From positions 2,508,001-2,572,000 of the forward strand of contig NZ_AP022810.1 of assembly GCF_009731355.2 (NCBI RefSeq): a stretch of DNA of 64,000 bases, written 5' to 3'. The notes below the pieces were generated by a model. That model ran no database searches. It was not told where the DNA came from and was given only the letters and a program-made list of their open reading frames with translations. Both the position numbers and the translations under genes were made by a program. This DNA comes from Desulfuromonas sp. AOP6. GTDB taxonomy: Bacteria; Desulfobacterota; Desulfuromonadia; Desulfuromonadales; SZUA-540. Of the stretch, positions 9,119-18,238 are shown piece by piece (position 1 is the first letter of the stretch; every line of letters begins with the position of its first letter).

Positions 9119-10349
9119 AAAAATCGAGCGACATGATAAACGTATCTTCAAAGACCGGCGTACCGGACAGGGGATAGGGCTTGAGGGAGCGGGCCAGTCG
9201 TTCCACTTCGGCAACGCCTTCCGTTCGGAGCAGCATCCGGCCGACCCCCTGCAAGGCTCCACCGGCGACAAATCGAACATTTTCTAGCATGTTTTCCGGC
9301 AGCATGGCAACCCTTTTCAGGACCCCCAGGGGCAGGGATAACCCAAAGGCTCCGGTCACCACCACTGGAATATCCTTAGCCTCTTCCAGGCCCGCTCGCC
9401 TCAGCAAGCAGTCAACTCCGGCCCTGATGGCGCCCTTGGCCAGCTGAAAACTACGGACATCCTGCTGAGTCAGACGCAGATCGACAGCGGCATCCCGAAA
9501 AAGGCGCAGCGAACGCTCCCCGGCCTCCTCGACGATATAGCGGGACAGGTTGGTATCGACACTATCGGCTGCCTGGATGGTGCCACGGGAGTCGAGCAGC
9601 CCCTCCTGCAGAGCCAAAGCGATGGCCTGTGCCAGACCACTGCCGCAAATGCCACGGGCTGGTCCGTCGCCGACGACGGCAAGTTTCCAGCTGTCAGCTT
9701 CTACGGTGATGCTCTCGATGGCGCCCTCGCCCACCGGCATCCCGCAGGAGATCCCCGCCGCTTCAAAAGCAGGCCCTGCCGCCACCGAAGTGACCAGCCA
9801 ACTCCCGTCATGATAGAGTGCCATTTCGCCATTGGTGCCGACATCCAGATAAAGCATGGAGGCTGCCTGAGGGGGACAGGCGTAGAGAAAGGCGACGAGA
9901 TCCCCTCCCACGTAGCCGCTGACCAGGGGGAAGAGATAGAAGGGGCAGGGCAGATCCAGCCCAAGGGAGGCAGGGGCGAGGCTGAGCCCCTGCCGAAAAG
10001 CGGGCTTGTGCGGCGGGTAGAGAATACTGTCAGCCGGGAGCCGGCAAAGCAGATGGGAAACTGCCGGGTTGGCGGCGGCGGCCGCCGCCTGCACCCGGTG
10101 GCGCTGAAGGCCCGCCTGGCGCAACAGCTCGGATAGCAAGGTCTCCATGCCTTCAACCAGAAGGGATTGCAGTCTCGCCCCTTCACCGCGCTGAGCAGCT
10201 TCCAGACGGCGGATCACGTCACTGCCAAGGATGTGCTGGGGGTTGGGTAGCCGCCCTTCGGCCAGCACCCCGCTGTGGGGATCAAGCAGCCGGGCAGCCA
10301 GCGTGGTCGTCCCCAGATCAAAAGCCAAAAAGCATGTTTCACCGGTCAT
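9117..10349 (-). CDS. RACo-like ASKHA ATPase (DUF4445 family) lacking the ferredoxin domain
   Basis: A 410-residue ASKHA-fold protein. FDLGTTTLAA at about residues 9-18 is the first phosphate motif, LDVGTNGEMAL near 172 the second, and VAGGALQGVGR near the C-terminus fits the adenosine site. The middle and C-terminal regions resemble RACo/RamA, reductive activators of corrinoid-dependent enzymes such as methyltransferases. Full-length members carry an N-terminal 2Fe-2S domain of about 100-200 residues. Here the protein begins directly at the ASKHA domain and upstream sequence belongs to alr. It may use a separate ferredoxin or have a different role. No corrinoid protein or methyltransferase is in the window. 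Confidence 0.78.
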   Translation of the reverse strand: MTGETCFLAFDLGTTTLAARLLDPHSGVLAEGRLPNPQHILGSDVIRRLEAAQRGEGARLQSLLVEGMETLLSELLRQAGLQRHRVQAAAAAANPAVSHLLCRLPADSILYPPHKPAFRQGLSLAPASLGLDLPCPFYLFPLVSGYVGGDLVAFLYACPPQAASMLYLDVGTNGEMALYHDGSWLVTSVAAGPAFEAAGISCGMPVGEGAIESITVEADSWKLAVVGDGPARGICGSGLAQAIALALQEGLLDSRGTIQAADSVDTNLSRYIVEEAGERSLRLFRDAAVDLRLTQQDVRSFQLAKGAIRAGVDCLLRRAGLEEAKDIPVVVTGAFGLSLPLGVLKRVAMLPENMLENVRFVAGGALQGVGRMLLRTEGVAEVERLARSLKPYPLSGTPVFEDTFIMSLDF

Positions 10350-10395
10350 CGTGGGATCCCTTCAGCCCTGCCGCGGCATTTACCACGGGCTCGAC

Positions 10396-11529
10396 TCAGC
10401 CCTCATCACGGTAAAGACGGGGGATCTGCTTGCCAACCTGACAGAAAATTTCGTAGGAGATGGTTCCAGACTTTTCCGCCAGCTCCTCGGCACAAATGCA
10501 GTTATCCCCGTCCTCGCCCAGCAGTGTCACCCTGTCCCCCACCCGGACCCCGGGAATATCGCTGACATCGATCATTGTCCAGTTCATGCACACGGTACCG
10601 GCCACCCGCGCCCGCTGCCCACGCACCAGCACCTCGCCGCATCCGGACAGGTGCCGGTTGTATCCATCACTGTAGCCCACCGGAATGGCAGCCAGCACGG
10701 AGGGACGCGTGGCCTTGAAGCGATGACCGTAGGACACTCCGGTGCCGGCGGGAACCTGCTTGAGTTGGTAGATATGAGTGCGCCAGCCCATCACCGGCCG
10801 CAGGTCCAGCCGGTCGGCGAAGGCAGCGGATGGCAGCGCCCCATAGAGGACGATACCGGGACGCACCAGATTGCACTCGGGCAGATGGTGGGCGAAGAGC
10901 GCAGCGCTGTTGCTCAGATGAATCCACGGGGGCTGGTAACCGGCATCACGGATCTGCTGAAGCATGAGGCAGAAAACTTCATACTGGCGGGCGGTCAGGG
11001 GATCCTGCGGCACATCGGCCAGCGCCAGATGCGAGAGCACGCCTTCCAGCCGCAGCCCTTTCCAGGCGCTCAGTTCACGCAGCACCTCGCCAAGCTCCTC
11101 GGGGCGAAAACCGACCCGCCCCATGCCCGTGTCGAGCTTGAGGTGGAAGGGACAGGACTGGCCGGTCGCCAAGGCGACCCTGTTGAGGCGCCTGGCGGTC
11201 TCCACATCGAACAGGATCGGGATTAACCCGTGACGGAGAAGAGCCTCTTCCTGCCCCGGAAAAAATCCACCCAGGATTATGACAGGAAGGTCGATACCCG
11301 CCTCACGCAGCCGTTGCCCTTCCTGCACCGAAGCAACACCAAAAAAATCGGCCCCCTCGTCCTGCAGGCAGGCAGCCACCGGCCCCATTCCGTGACCATA
11401 GGCGTCCGCCTTGACGATAGCCAACAGTTTGCGGCCTTCCCCCGCCTGTTTTCGCGCCTGGCGAAAATTGTGACGAAGGGCAACGAGATTTATTTCGACA
11501 AAAGTTGGAAACGATGAATCAGGAGACAT
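10396..11529 (-). CDS. alr: Alanine racemase
   Basis: PLP-dependent racemase that makes D-alanine for peptidoglycan. In 377 residues the PLP lysine sits in the LLAIVKADAYGHG motif near residue 40, the second catalytic tyrosine in TGVSYGHRFKATRP near 255, and the FFGVASVQEG and HLKLDTGMGRVG segments are typical. The N-terminal barrel and C-terminal beta domain are complete. It precedes the RACo-like gene by 46 bases on the same strand and may be cotranscribed with it. The thiamine operon is divergent. Confidence 0.97.
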   Translation of the reverse strand: MSPDSSFPTFVEINLVALRHNFRQARKQAGEGRKLLAIVKADAYGHGMGPVAACLQDEGADFFGVASVQEGQRLREAGIDLPVIILGGFFPGQEEALLRHGLIPILFDVETARRLNRVALATGQSCPFHLKLDTGMGRVGFRPEELGEVLRELSAWKGLRLEGVLSHLALADVPQDPLTARQYEVFCLMLQQIRDAGYQPPWIHLSNSAALFAHHLPECNLVRPGIVLYGALPSAAFADRLDLRPVMGWRTHIYQLKQVPAGTGVSYGHRFKATRPSVLAAIPVGYSDGYNRHLSGCGEVLVRGQRARVAGTVCMNWTMIDVSDIPGVRVGDRVTLLGEDGDNCICAEELAEKSGTISYEIFCQVGKQIPRLYRDEG

Positions 11530-11637
11530 AACAGAAAGGCCTCTGGGGAAAAATTTTTCTTAGCACGACAGCCCGAGACTGTAAAGGAGAAACTCTGAAC
11601 AAGTGCCGGCCGAATCGTTATTCCTGCATTATTCTGG

Positions 11638-11666
11638 TTGACAGCAAAACCCTAATCCATTAGGCT
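11638..11666 (+). promoter_or_regulatory. Candidate promoter of the thiamine operon
   Basis: TTGACA (11638-11643), 17-base spacer, TAGGCT (11661-11666). It would start transcription about 70 bases before the TPP riboswitch. The -10 matches only three of six consensus bases, so position is the main support. Confidence 0.45.
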
Positions 11667-11744
11667 TTTTCCTTCTTCTCGCTGCTTTAGCAGGGGATGA
11701 AAGGCGGCCAGGGCCAGCATGGGAGGGGCCGTTTGAAAAGTGCA

Positions 11745-11834
11745 GACCGCTAGGGGAGTGGCACACTGAGAATCCCGCAACCAGGGATGACCCTTTGAAC
11801 CTGATCCGGTTCGTACCGGCGTAGGGAAGCGGCG
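11745..11834 (+). promoter_or_regulatory. TPP riboswitch (THI element)
   Basis: All hallmarks of the thiamine pyrophosphate aptamer are present in order: CTAGGGGAGTG at 11750-11760, the CTGAGA motif, a variable hairpin, GACCCTTTGAACCTGATC, and GTACCGGCGTAGGGAAGCGG at the 3' side. The ends pair as P1 (CCGC with GCGG). It lies directly upstream of a terminator and the thiED gene, so TPP binding most likely stops transcription of the operon. Confidence 0.95.
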
Positions 11835-11856
11835 AGAGGAACCGGTTGTTTTTCCG

Positions 11857-11896
11857 ATCGTCATGCCCCCTGCGAAGGCATGACGATTTTTTATTT
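11857..11896 (+). terminator. Riboswitch-controlled terminator before thiED
   Basis: An 11-base-pair perfect stem (11857-11867 with 11877-11887), nine-base loop, then TTTTTATTTT. It stands 24 bases downstream of the TPP aptamer and 19 bases before the thiED start, as expected for the expression platform. Confidence 0.9.
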
Positions 11897-11914
11897 TGGA
11901 ACTGAGAGCCAACC

Positions 11915-13333
11915 ATGATTGACGGACTTTACCTGATCACGGCCCAGGAACCTGTGGAAACCATGCTGGGCAAGGTTGCCGCCGCACTGCTGGGAGGCGC
12001 CCGCGTCGTCCAGTACCGGGACAAGGTGCGGCCCGATCAGGAGCAGCTGGTCATCGCCAACCAGCTCAAACATCTCTGCCGGCAGCGGGGAGCCACCTTT
12101 ATCGTCAACGATGATCCCGTCATCGCTCAGGCCAGCGGCGCCGACGGCGTCCATATCGGTCAGCAGGACGGCGGCATCAGTGAAGCCCGCCGCATCCTGG
12201 GGCAGAACAAGATCATCGGTGTCTCCACCCGCAATGCCGAAGAAGCCCTGAAGGCCCAGATGCAGGGGGCGGATTACGTTGCCGTCGGCAGTATCTATCC
12301 GACCTCCAGCAAGGATGACATCCAAGTTGTTGGGCTCGATATGCTCAAGAAGGTGCGTAAGGCCGTGCAGGTGCCGGTGGTGGCCATCGGCGGCATCAAC
12401 TGCGACAACGGCAACGACGTCCTTAAAGCTGGGGCCGACGCTCTCTGTGTCATCTCGGCGGTCATGGCCGACCCGGCTCCTGAGCTGGCCGCCGGCGAAA
12501 TGGCCCTGCTTTTCAATCATCGCAACCCTTTCCCCCGCGGCAAGGTTCTCACTATCGCCGGCTCGGATTCGGGGGGGGGAGCGGGCATTCAGGCCGACCT
12601 CAAAACCATCACCCTGCTCGGCAGCTTCGGCATGAGCGCCATCACCGCCCTGACGGCCCAAAACACACTCGGTGTCAAAGGCGTGCACCCGGCCCCCGTG
12701 GATTTTGTCACGGCACAGATCGAAGCGGTGCTGGCGGACCTGGGCACCGATACGGTCAAAACAGGCATGCTCTTTTCAGCTGAGATCGTCGAAGAAGTGG
12801 CCCGCGCCATCCGCGTGCACGCGCTGCTCGCCGTGGTCGACCCGGTCATGATTGCCAAGGGAGGCGCTCCACTCCTGCAACAGGAGGCTATCGCCGCCTT
12901 TCTCAAGCACCTGCTCCCCGTCTCTTACCTGCTGACCCCCAATCTGCCGGAGACGGAGGCTCTTACCGGCCTCGCCGTGCGCAACGAGAAGGATATGGAA
13001 CGTGCCGCCCGCCGGTTGCAACAGATGGGCGCCCGCAATGTCCTGATCAAAGGCGGCCATCTTGAAGGAGCCGCCGTCGACCTGCTGCTGGCCGATGACC
13101 AGCTGCATCGCTTCGCCGCCCCGCGGCTGAGCACCCCCAATACCCACGGCACCGGCTGCACCTACTCGGCCGCCATCGCTACCTTCCTCGCCCAGGGGGT
13201 GCCGCTGATTCAGGCCGTCGAGCAAGCCAAGACGTTTATTACTGAAGCCATCAGAAGCACCTTTGATTTGGGCACGGGACATGGCCCCGTCAACCACTAC
13301 CGGGCCGCCCAGCTTTTTCACCAGCCCGAGTGA
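11915..13333 (+). CDS. thiED: Fused thiamine phosphate synthase / HMP-P kinase ThiE-ThiD
   Basis: A 472-residue fusion. Residues 1 to about 205 are ThiE: VVQYRDK near 33, a pyrophosphate-binding FIVNDDPVIAQASGADGVHIGQ run and the GADYVAVGSIYPT loop. Residues from about 210 are ThiD, starting TIAGSDSGGGAG and containing a PVMIAKGG segment and the C-terminal THGTGCTYSAAIA anion-hole motif. ThiD phosphorylates HMP-P to HMP-PP, and ThiE joins HMP-PP to the thiazole phosphate, so the fusion supplies its own substrate. It is controlled by the TPP riboswitch and followed 68 bases later by thiC, which makes HMP-P. Thiazole genes are not in the window. Confidence 0.96.
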   Translation: MIDGLYLITAQEPVETMLGKVAAALLGGARVVQYRDKVRPDQEQLVIANQLKHLCRQRGATFIVNDDPVIAQASGADGVHIGQQDGGISEARRILGQNKIIGVSTRNAEEALKAQMQGADYVAVGSIYPTSSKDDIQVVGLDMLKKVRKAVQVPVVAIGGINCDNGNDVLKAGADALCVISAVMADPAPELAAGEMALLFNHRNPFPRGKVLTIAGSDSGGGAGIQADLKTITLLGSFGMSAITALTAQNTLGVKGVHPAPVDFVTAQIEAVLADLGTDTVKTGMLFSAEIVEEVARAIRVHALLAVVDPVMIAKGGAPLLQQEAIAAFLKHLLPVSYLLTPNLPETEALTGLAVRNEKDMERAARRLQQMGARNVLIKGGHLEGAAVDLLLADDQLHRFAAPRLSTPNTHGTGCTYSAAIATFLAQGVPLIQAVEQAKTFITEAIRSTFDLGTGHGPVNHYRAAQLFHQPE

Positions 13334-13401
13334 ACCCGGTTCGGCAATTTTTTCATAACAGACGGTCTGCCTGAGCGGATCGTAAAAGCGAGGAAAAACC
13401 C

Positions 13402-14703
13402 ATGACCCAGCTTGAAATCGCCCGACAGGGCCTGATCTCCGACAAAATGAAACAGGCCGCTGCCGCCGAAAGCATCGATCCTGAAATTCTGCGTCAGCGT
13501 ATCGCCGAAGGCACCGCCATCATCTGCCACAACAATCTGCACACAAACGGCATCCCCCTGGCGGTGGGCAAGGGTCTGCGTACCAAGATCAACGCCAATA
13601 TCGGCACCAGCAAGGACGACACCAGCATCGACAAGGAACTGGAAAAAGCCCGCGTCGCCGTGGCGGCCGGCGCCGACGCCATCATGGACCTGTCCACCGG
13701 CGGCCCCATCGACGAGATCCGCGCCGCCATCATCCGTGAAACCAGCGCCTGCATCGGCTCGGTCCCCCTTTACCAGGCTGCCGTCGACACCGTCGTCCGC
13801 AAAAAGAAAGCCATGGTCGATATGACGGTTGATGAAATCTTCGACGGTATCAAGAAGCACCTCGACGACGGCGTCGACTTCATCACCGTGCACTGCGGCG
13901 TCACCCGTGCCACCGTCGAGCGTATGGACCGTGAGGGACGCATCATGGAAGTCGTTTCCCGCGGGGGCTCCTTCACGATCGAATGGATGACCCGCAACCA
14001 GGCCGAAAACCCCCTCTACGAGCATTTCGACCGCCTGCTCGAACTGGTCAAGCCCTATGATGCGACCCTCTCGCTCGGCGACGGCTTCCGCCCCGGCTGC
14101 CTGGCCGATGCCACCGACCGCGCCCAGATTCATGAACTCATTGTCCTGGGCGAACTGACCCAGCGCGCCTGGGCTGCCGGCGTGCAGGTGATGATTGAAG
14201 GGCCGGGACACGTCCCCCTCAACCAGATCGAAGCCAATATCCAACTGCAGAAGCGCCTCTGCCATGGCGCGCCCTTTTATGTGCTGGGGCCGCTCGTCAC
14301 CGACATCGCCCCCGGTTACGACCACATCACCAGCGCGATCGGCGGCACTCTGGCCGCCGCGGCCGGCGCCGATTTCCTCTGTTATGTCACTCCCAGCGAG
14401 CACCTGCGACTGCCCACCGTCGAGGATGTACATGAAGGCGTCATGGCCAGCCGCATCGCCGCCCACGCCGCCGACATCGTCAAGGGCGTCAAGGGCGCCA
14501 TCGACAAAGATAACGCCATGGCCCGCGCCCGTAAGGAGCTGGACTGGGAAAAACAGTTCGAGCTGGCTATCGACCCCCAAAAAGCTCGTCGCCTGCGGGC
14601 CGAATCGGGCGTCGACGAGGAACACGGCGCCTGCACCATGTGTGGGGAATTCTGCGCCTACAAGGTCATGAACGAGCGTAAACGGCAGAGCATCGCCGGC
14701 TGA
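13402..14703 (+). CDS. thiC: Phosphomethylpyrimidine synthase ThiC
   Basis: Radical SAM enzyme that rearranges aminoimidazole ribotide to HMP phosphate. The 433 residues match the short ThiC type that lacks the extra N-terminal domain of enterobacterial enzymes. The C-terminal [4Fe-4S] motif CTMCGEFCAYK (Cx2Cx4C, about residues 413-423) is intact. LGDGFRPG and EGPGHVPLNQ active-site motifs are present. AGCGAGGAAAAACCC precedes the ATG. Together with thiED it forms the riboswitch-controlled operon, ended by a strong terminator. Confidence 0.97.
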   Translation: MTQLEIARQGLISDKMKQAAAAESIDPEILRQRIAEGTAIICHNNLHTNGIPLAVGKGLRTKINANIGTSKDDTSIDKELEKARVAVAAGADAIMDLSTGGPIDEIRAAIIRETSACIGSVPLYQAAVDTVVRKKKAMVDMTVDEIFDGIKKHLDDGVDFITVHCGVTRATVERMDREGRIMEVVSRGGSFTIEWMTRNQAENPLYEHFDRLLELVKPYDATLSLGDGFRPGCLADATDRAQIHELIVLGELTQRAWAAGVQVMIEGPGHVPLNQIEANIQLQKRLCHGAPFYVLGPLVTDIAPGYDHITSAIGGTLAAAAGADFLCYVTPSEHLRLPTVEDVHEGVMASRIAAHAADIVKGVKGAIDKDNAMARARKELDWEKQFELAIDPQKARRLRAESGVDEEHGACTMCGEFCAYKVMNERKRQSIAG

Positions 14704-14732
14704 GGCGAGCCCCCCGTGCAAATTTGGCTTGG

Positions 14733-14774
14733 AAAATGCCCCAACGCCTGCTGGCGGGGGCATTTTTCTTTTTT
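14733..14774 (+). terminator. Terminator of the thiamine operon
   Basis: Ten-base-pair outer stem AAAATGCCCC (14733-14742) with GGGGCATTTT (14757-14766), further pairing inside the loop, followed by a T-rich run. Confidence 0.88.
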
Positions 14775-14899
14775 CGACCGATAACCCAGGGGCTCTGCAC
14801 GGGAACAATCTTTATGGTTGAAATCCGGCCCACGTTCATGTTTAGATTAACGAATTTGGCTTGGCCAAATATCTCACCACCCGGGAGGGATATGGAACT

Positions 14900-15700
14900 A
14901 TGTGTGCAAAAAAAGCAGTAAAAAAAACCAGTCGTCCCAAGCGCCCCCACAAAATCAAACTGCGGGGCTTCAACAACCTGACGAAAACCCTGTCCTTCAA
15001 CATCTATGATGTCTGCTACGCCCGCGCGCCCCAGGCCCGCAAGGAGTATCTGGAATATATCGATGAGGAGTACAACTCAGAGCGTCTGGTAAAGATCCTC
15101 ACCGAGGTGGCCGACATCATCGGAGCCAACATTCTCAATGTGTCCAGCCAGGATTACGATCCCATGGGGGCCAGCGTCACCATCCTCATCGCCGAGGAAC
15201 CGGTGGACCCCAAACCAGACCAGGTCCTTGCCCATCTCGACAAGAGCCACCTGTGCATCCATACTTACCCGGAAACCGATTCCAGAACCGGCGTGTCGAC
15301 CTTCCGCGTCGATGTCGACGTGTCGACCTGCGGCAAGATCAGCCCGCTGAAGGCCCTCAACCACCTGGTCAATTCTTTCGAGTCGGACATCGTTCTCATG
15401 GATTACAAGGTGCGTGGCTTCACCCGCGACGTCAAGGGCACCAAACACTATATCGACCACAAGATTCTGTCGATCCAGCAGTTCATCAAAAAATCGACCC
15501 TGGACCTCTACCAGTGTGTGGACATCAATATCCATCAGGAGAATCTCTTCCACACCAAGATGCTGCTGCGCGACTTCAACCTCGACAACTACCTGTTCGC
15601 CAGCGCCGCCAAGGACTTCTCCCCCGAAGAAAAGGCGCGGGTAAAGGAAAGTCTGCAAAAAGAGATGACCGAGATTTTTTATTCCAAAAATATTTATTGA
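14900..15700 (+). CDS. speD: S-adenosylmethionine decarboxylase SpeD (proenzyme)
   Basis: Pyruvoyl enzyme that decarboxylates SAM for spermidine synthesis. The 266 residues resemble the long, E. coli-type enzyme rather than the short archaeal/Bacillus type. The self-cleavage site is [13 protein letters not shown], and Ser116 would become the pyruvoyl group. The N-terminus is very basic. ATG 14900 is chosen because GGGAGG lies about 11 bases upstream; an in-frame ATG at 14861 would bury that site. No spermidine synthase (speE) is next to it. Confidence 0.93.
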   Translation: MCAKKAVKKTSRPKRPHKIKLRGFNNLTKTLSFNIYDVCYARAPQARKEYLEYIDEEYNSERLVKILTEVADIIGANILNVSSQDYDPMGASVTILIAEEPVDPKPDQVLAHLDKSHLCIHTYPETDSRTGVSTFRVDVDVSTCGKISPLKALNHLVNSFESDIVLMDYKVRGFTRDVKGTKHYIDHKILSIQQFIKKSTLDLYQCVDINIHQENLFHTKMLLRDFNLDNYLFASAAKDFSPEEKARVKESLQKEMTEIFYSKNIY

Positions 15701-15731
15701 GCAGAGGTCGTACGTCCGCAGAAGGAGAGTC

Positions 15732-16970
15732 ATGGTTACGGTCGTGGGAAAGATATTAGGCACATTGACTATCGGAGCAACCCTGATCATGACAGCCTGT
15801 TCGCCCCCAAAACTTTCAGGCGACCCGCAAACTCCTTACCACCCCGCCCGGCCGCCCGTCGTCGGCGATATCCTTCATCTGCCGACCGGAACCTTCGTCA
15901 GTGAAGAGCAGATGCTCACAGCGGCGACGGATGCACGCCTGGTCTATGTGGGGGAAACCCATGACAATCCCGCCTCCCATCGTTTGCAGTTGACCGTCCT
16001 GCAGGCGATGGCTGAAAGACATCCCGGTCGGGTGGCTGTTGGCATGGAGATGTTTACCCCCGCCCAGCAGGACATCCTGGATCGCTGGACAACTGGCGAA
16101 CTCAACGAAAAAGAGTTTCTCAAGAAATCCCGCTGGTACGCTACCTGGAACATGGATTTTGCCTACTATCGGGAACTTCTCGTCTTCGCCCGCGATAATC
16201 GCATCCCCGTTGTCGGTCTGAATGCTGACAAAGACCTGGTACGCGCTGTTGGGCAGAAAGCCTTTGAGCAACTCGACGAGACAGAGCGCCAGCGACTGCC
16301 GCAAATCGACATGAGCGACCCCTATCATCGCGCCATGGTCGAAGCCATCTACGGTGGCCACAGCCAGGGGAACAGCATGCTGGATGGATTTTTACGGGTT
16401 CAGAATCTCTGGGATGAGGCCATGGCCGAGAGCATCGTGCGCTTCCTGGACAACCGGGAGGACGATTCCTGGCGCATGATGATCGTCGCCGGCGGCAACC
16501 ATGTGCGCTATGGGTACGGTATCCCCCGCCGGGTTTTCCGCCGGCTTCCTACCTCCTATTCCCTCATCGGGTCAAGGGAACTCGACATCCCCGAAAGTAA
16601 AAAAGACCGCCTCATGGACGTAGAGATGCCCGACTTTCCCATGCCGCCCTATGATTTCATGGCTTTCACCGAATACGAGGATCTGCCGCAACAGGAAGTC
16701 AAACTCGGGGCCATGCTGGATGACTCGCAGGGTAAGGTCTTGATCAAGGGAGTGATTCCGGGCTCGGCAGCCGCCGAAGCAGGTCTTCAGGAAGCTGACA
16801 TTATCCGCCAGTTCAACGGGCTGCCCATCGAGGAGGCCTTCGACCTCATCTACGAAGTAAAGCAGCGACAGGAAGGCGACCGGGCGACGCTGATCCTCGA
16901 GCGGGGTGGACAGACCCTGTCACTGGAGGTGAGGTTCAAGGCCCTGCCACCAAACCACCACGCCAAATAA
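15732..16970 (+). CDS. ChaN-like (Tiki superfamily) lipoprotein with C-terminal PDZ domain
   Basis: A predicted lipoprotein of 412 residues. The signal segment ends at MTAC near residue 23, so the cysteine would be lipidated. Residues about 45-285 match ChaN/DUF399: YVGETHDN near 70, AVGMEMFTPAQQ near 105 and GGNHVRYGYGIPRR near 255. Known ChaN binds heme, and the wider Tiki group contains metalloproteases. Residues about 315-405 form a PDZ domain (VIPGSAAAEAGLQEADII). PDZ fusion suggests envelope quality control or substrate recognition, but this is inference. It follows speD by 31 bases and ends at a strong terminator. Confidence 0.82.
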   Translation: MVTVVGKILGTLTIGATLIMTACSPPKLSGDPQTPYHPARPPVVGDILHLPTGTFVSEEQMLTAATDARLVYVGETHDNPASHRLQLTVLQAMAERHPGRVAVGMEMFTPAQQDILDRWTTGELNEKEFLKKSRWYATWNMDFAYYRELLVFARDNRIPVVGLNADKDLVRAVGQKAFEQLDETERQRLPQIDMSDPYHRAMVEAIYGGHSQGNSMLDGFLRVQNLWDEAMAESIVRFLDNREDDSWRMMIVAGGNHVRYGYGIPRRVFRRLPTSYSLIGSRELDIPESKKDRLMDVEMPDFPMPPYDFMAFTEYEDLPQQEVKLGAMLDDSQGKVLIKGVIPGSAAAEAGLQEADIIRQFNGLPIEEAFDLIYEVKQRQEGDRATLILERGGQTLSLEVRFKALPPNHHAK

Positions 16971-16972
16971 CC

Positions 16973-17016
16973 CGGAACAGAAAAGGCCGCCTCAATGGGC
17001 GGCCTTTTCTGTTCCG
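16973..17016. terminator. Bidirectional terminator between the ChaN-like gene and fba
   Basis: A perfect 19-base-pair inverted repeat (16973-16991 with 16998-17016) around a six-base loop. AAAA and TTTT tracts within the stem let it act for both converging genes. Confidence 0.85.
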
Positions 17017-17032
17017 TCGATTTTCAAGGTTC

Positions 17033-18013
17033 TCAGGCCTTGCCGGCGCTGCCCAGTACCGTCTCGTTTTTATGCTTGATAAGAGCGATGAGCTCCTGGC
17101 GGGCGGCGCCTAGATATTTACGCGGGTCGAACTCCTCGGGATTCTTGGCCAGATATTCGCGAACCTTGGCAGTAACCGCCAGTCGGCCATCGGAGTCAAT
17201 ATTGATCTTGCACACGGCACTGGCCGCCGCCTGTCGCAGCTGGTCCTCAGGCACACCGACTGCCCCTTCCATGCGGCCGCCGTACGCGTTGATGAGGCGG
17301 ACATAGTCCTGCACCACGCTGGAGGCCCCGTGCAGCACGATGGGGAAGCCAGGGATCCGCTTCTCGATCTCCGTAAGGATATCGAAGCGCAGCGGCGGCA
17401 CCTGCTCCCCTTCCTTGAGCTTGAACTTGTAGGCGCCGTGACTTGTTCCGATGGAGATCGCCAGCGAATCGACCCCCGTCTTCTTGACGAAATCCTCGAC
17501 TTCCTCGGGTTTGGTGTAAGTGGAGTGATCCGCCTGCACTTCGTCCTCGATGCCGGCCAGAACCCCCAGTTCCCCCTCGACGGTCACGTCATGGGCATGG
17601 GCATATTCTACAACCTGTCGAGTCAGCGCCACGTTCTCTTCGTAAGGGAGGTGCGACCCATCGATCATGACAGAGGAGAAGCCGGAATCAACGCAGGACT
17701 GACACAGCTCCAGGGAGTCACCGTGGTCAAGATGCAGGGCGATGGGAATATTGGAGCCCATTTCGCGCACCATTTCCACCGCACCCAGGGCCATGTAGCG
17801 CAGCATGGTGCTGTTGGCGTAGCTGCGAGCCCCCTTGCTGACCTGAATAATGACGGGAGAAGCCGTCTCGGCACACGCCGTGACAATGGCCTGCAACTGT
17901 TCGAGGTTATTAAAGTTATAGGCAGGAATGGCATAACCACCCCCCACGGCCCTTTGGAACATGTCCCGGGTGTTGACCAGTCCCAACTCACTGAAATGCA
18001 CTTTTTCGCCCAT
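17033..18013 (-). CDS. fba: Class II fructose-bisphosphate aldolase
   Basis: Zinc-dependent aldolase cleaving or forming fructose 1,6-bisphosphate. In 326 residues the ALHLDHGDS motif near 91-99 holds zinc and catalytic residues, GELGVLAGIED near 143-153 and LHGASSV near 225 complete the metal and substrate sites. The start has GGGAGG upstream. It is divergent from gap, so two glycolytic/gluconeogenic genes share this control region. In an acetate-type respirer the gluconeogenic direction is likely, which is inference. Confidence 0.95.
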   Translation of the reverse strand: MGEKVHFSELGLVNTRDMFQRAVGGGYAIPAYNFNNLEQLQAIVTACAETASPVIIQVSKGARSYANSTMLRYMALGAVEMVREMGSNIPIALHLDHGDSLELCQSCVDSGFSSVMIDGSHLPYEENVALTRQVVEYAHAHDVTVEGELGVLAGIEDEVQADHSTYTKPEEVEDFVKKTGVDSLAISIGTSHGAYKFKLKEGEQVPPLRFDILTEIEKRIPGFPIVLHGASSVVQDYVRLINAYGGRMEGAVGVPEDQLRQAAASAVCKINIDSDGRLAVTAKVREYLAKNPEEFDPRKYLGAARQELIALIKHKNETVLGSAGKA

Positions 18014-18143
18014 GACTTCCAGCCTCCCTGTCTTTTTCGACTATTTCAAAACACAGTGTTGCTACCAGATGCAACCGGATAATAGATAACAGCTCGCCCC
18101 GGTGAAGTCCAGCCCAAAGTCGCCATTTTTGCCGTCAAGGGGG

Positions 18144-18172
18144 TTGAAAAAGGGGGTAAGTTCGTTTAGGAT
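18144..18172 (+). promoter_or_regulatory. Promoter of gap
   Basis: TTGAAA (18144-18149), 17-base spacer, TAGGAT (18167-18172), about 66 bases before the gap start codon. Confidence 0.6.
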
Positions 18173-18238
18173 ACGCCCGATTTTGAGCTATCCTGATCAC
18201 ACCTGTCTTGATTCATTAACCCATAGAAGGAAACGCCC

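Noticed and set aside
13318-14808. A 496-codon minus-strand frame opposite thiC
   Set aside because: Antisense to thiC, which has all family motifs; the frame also crosses the thiamine operon terminator.
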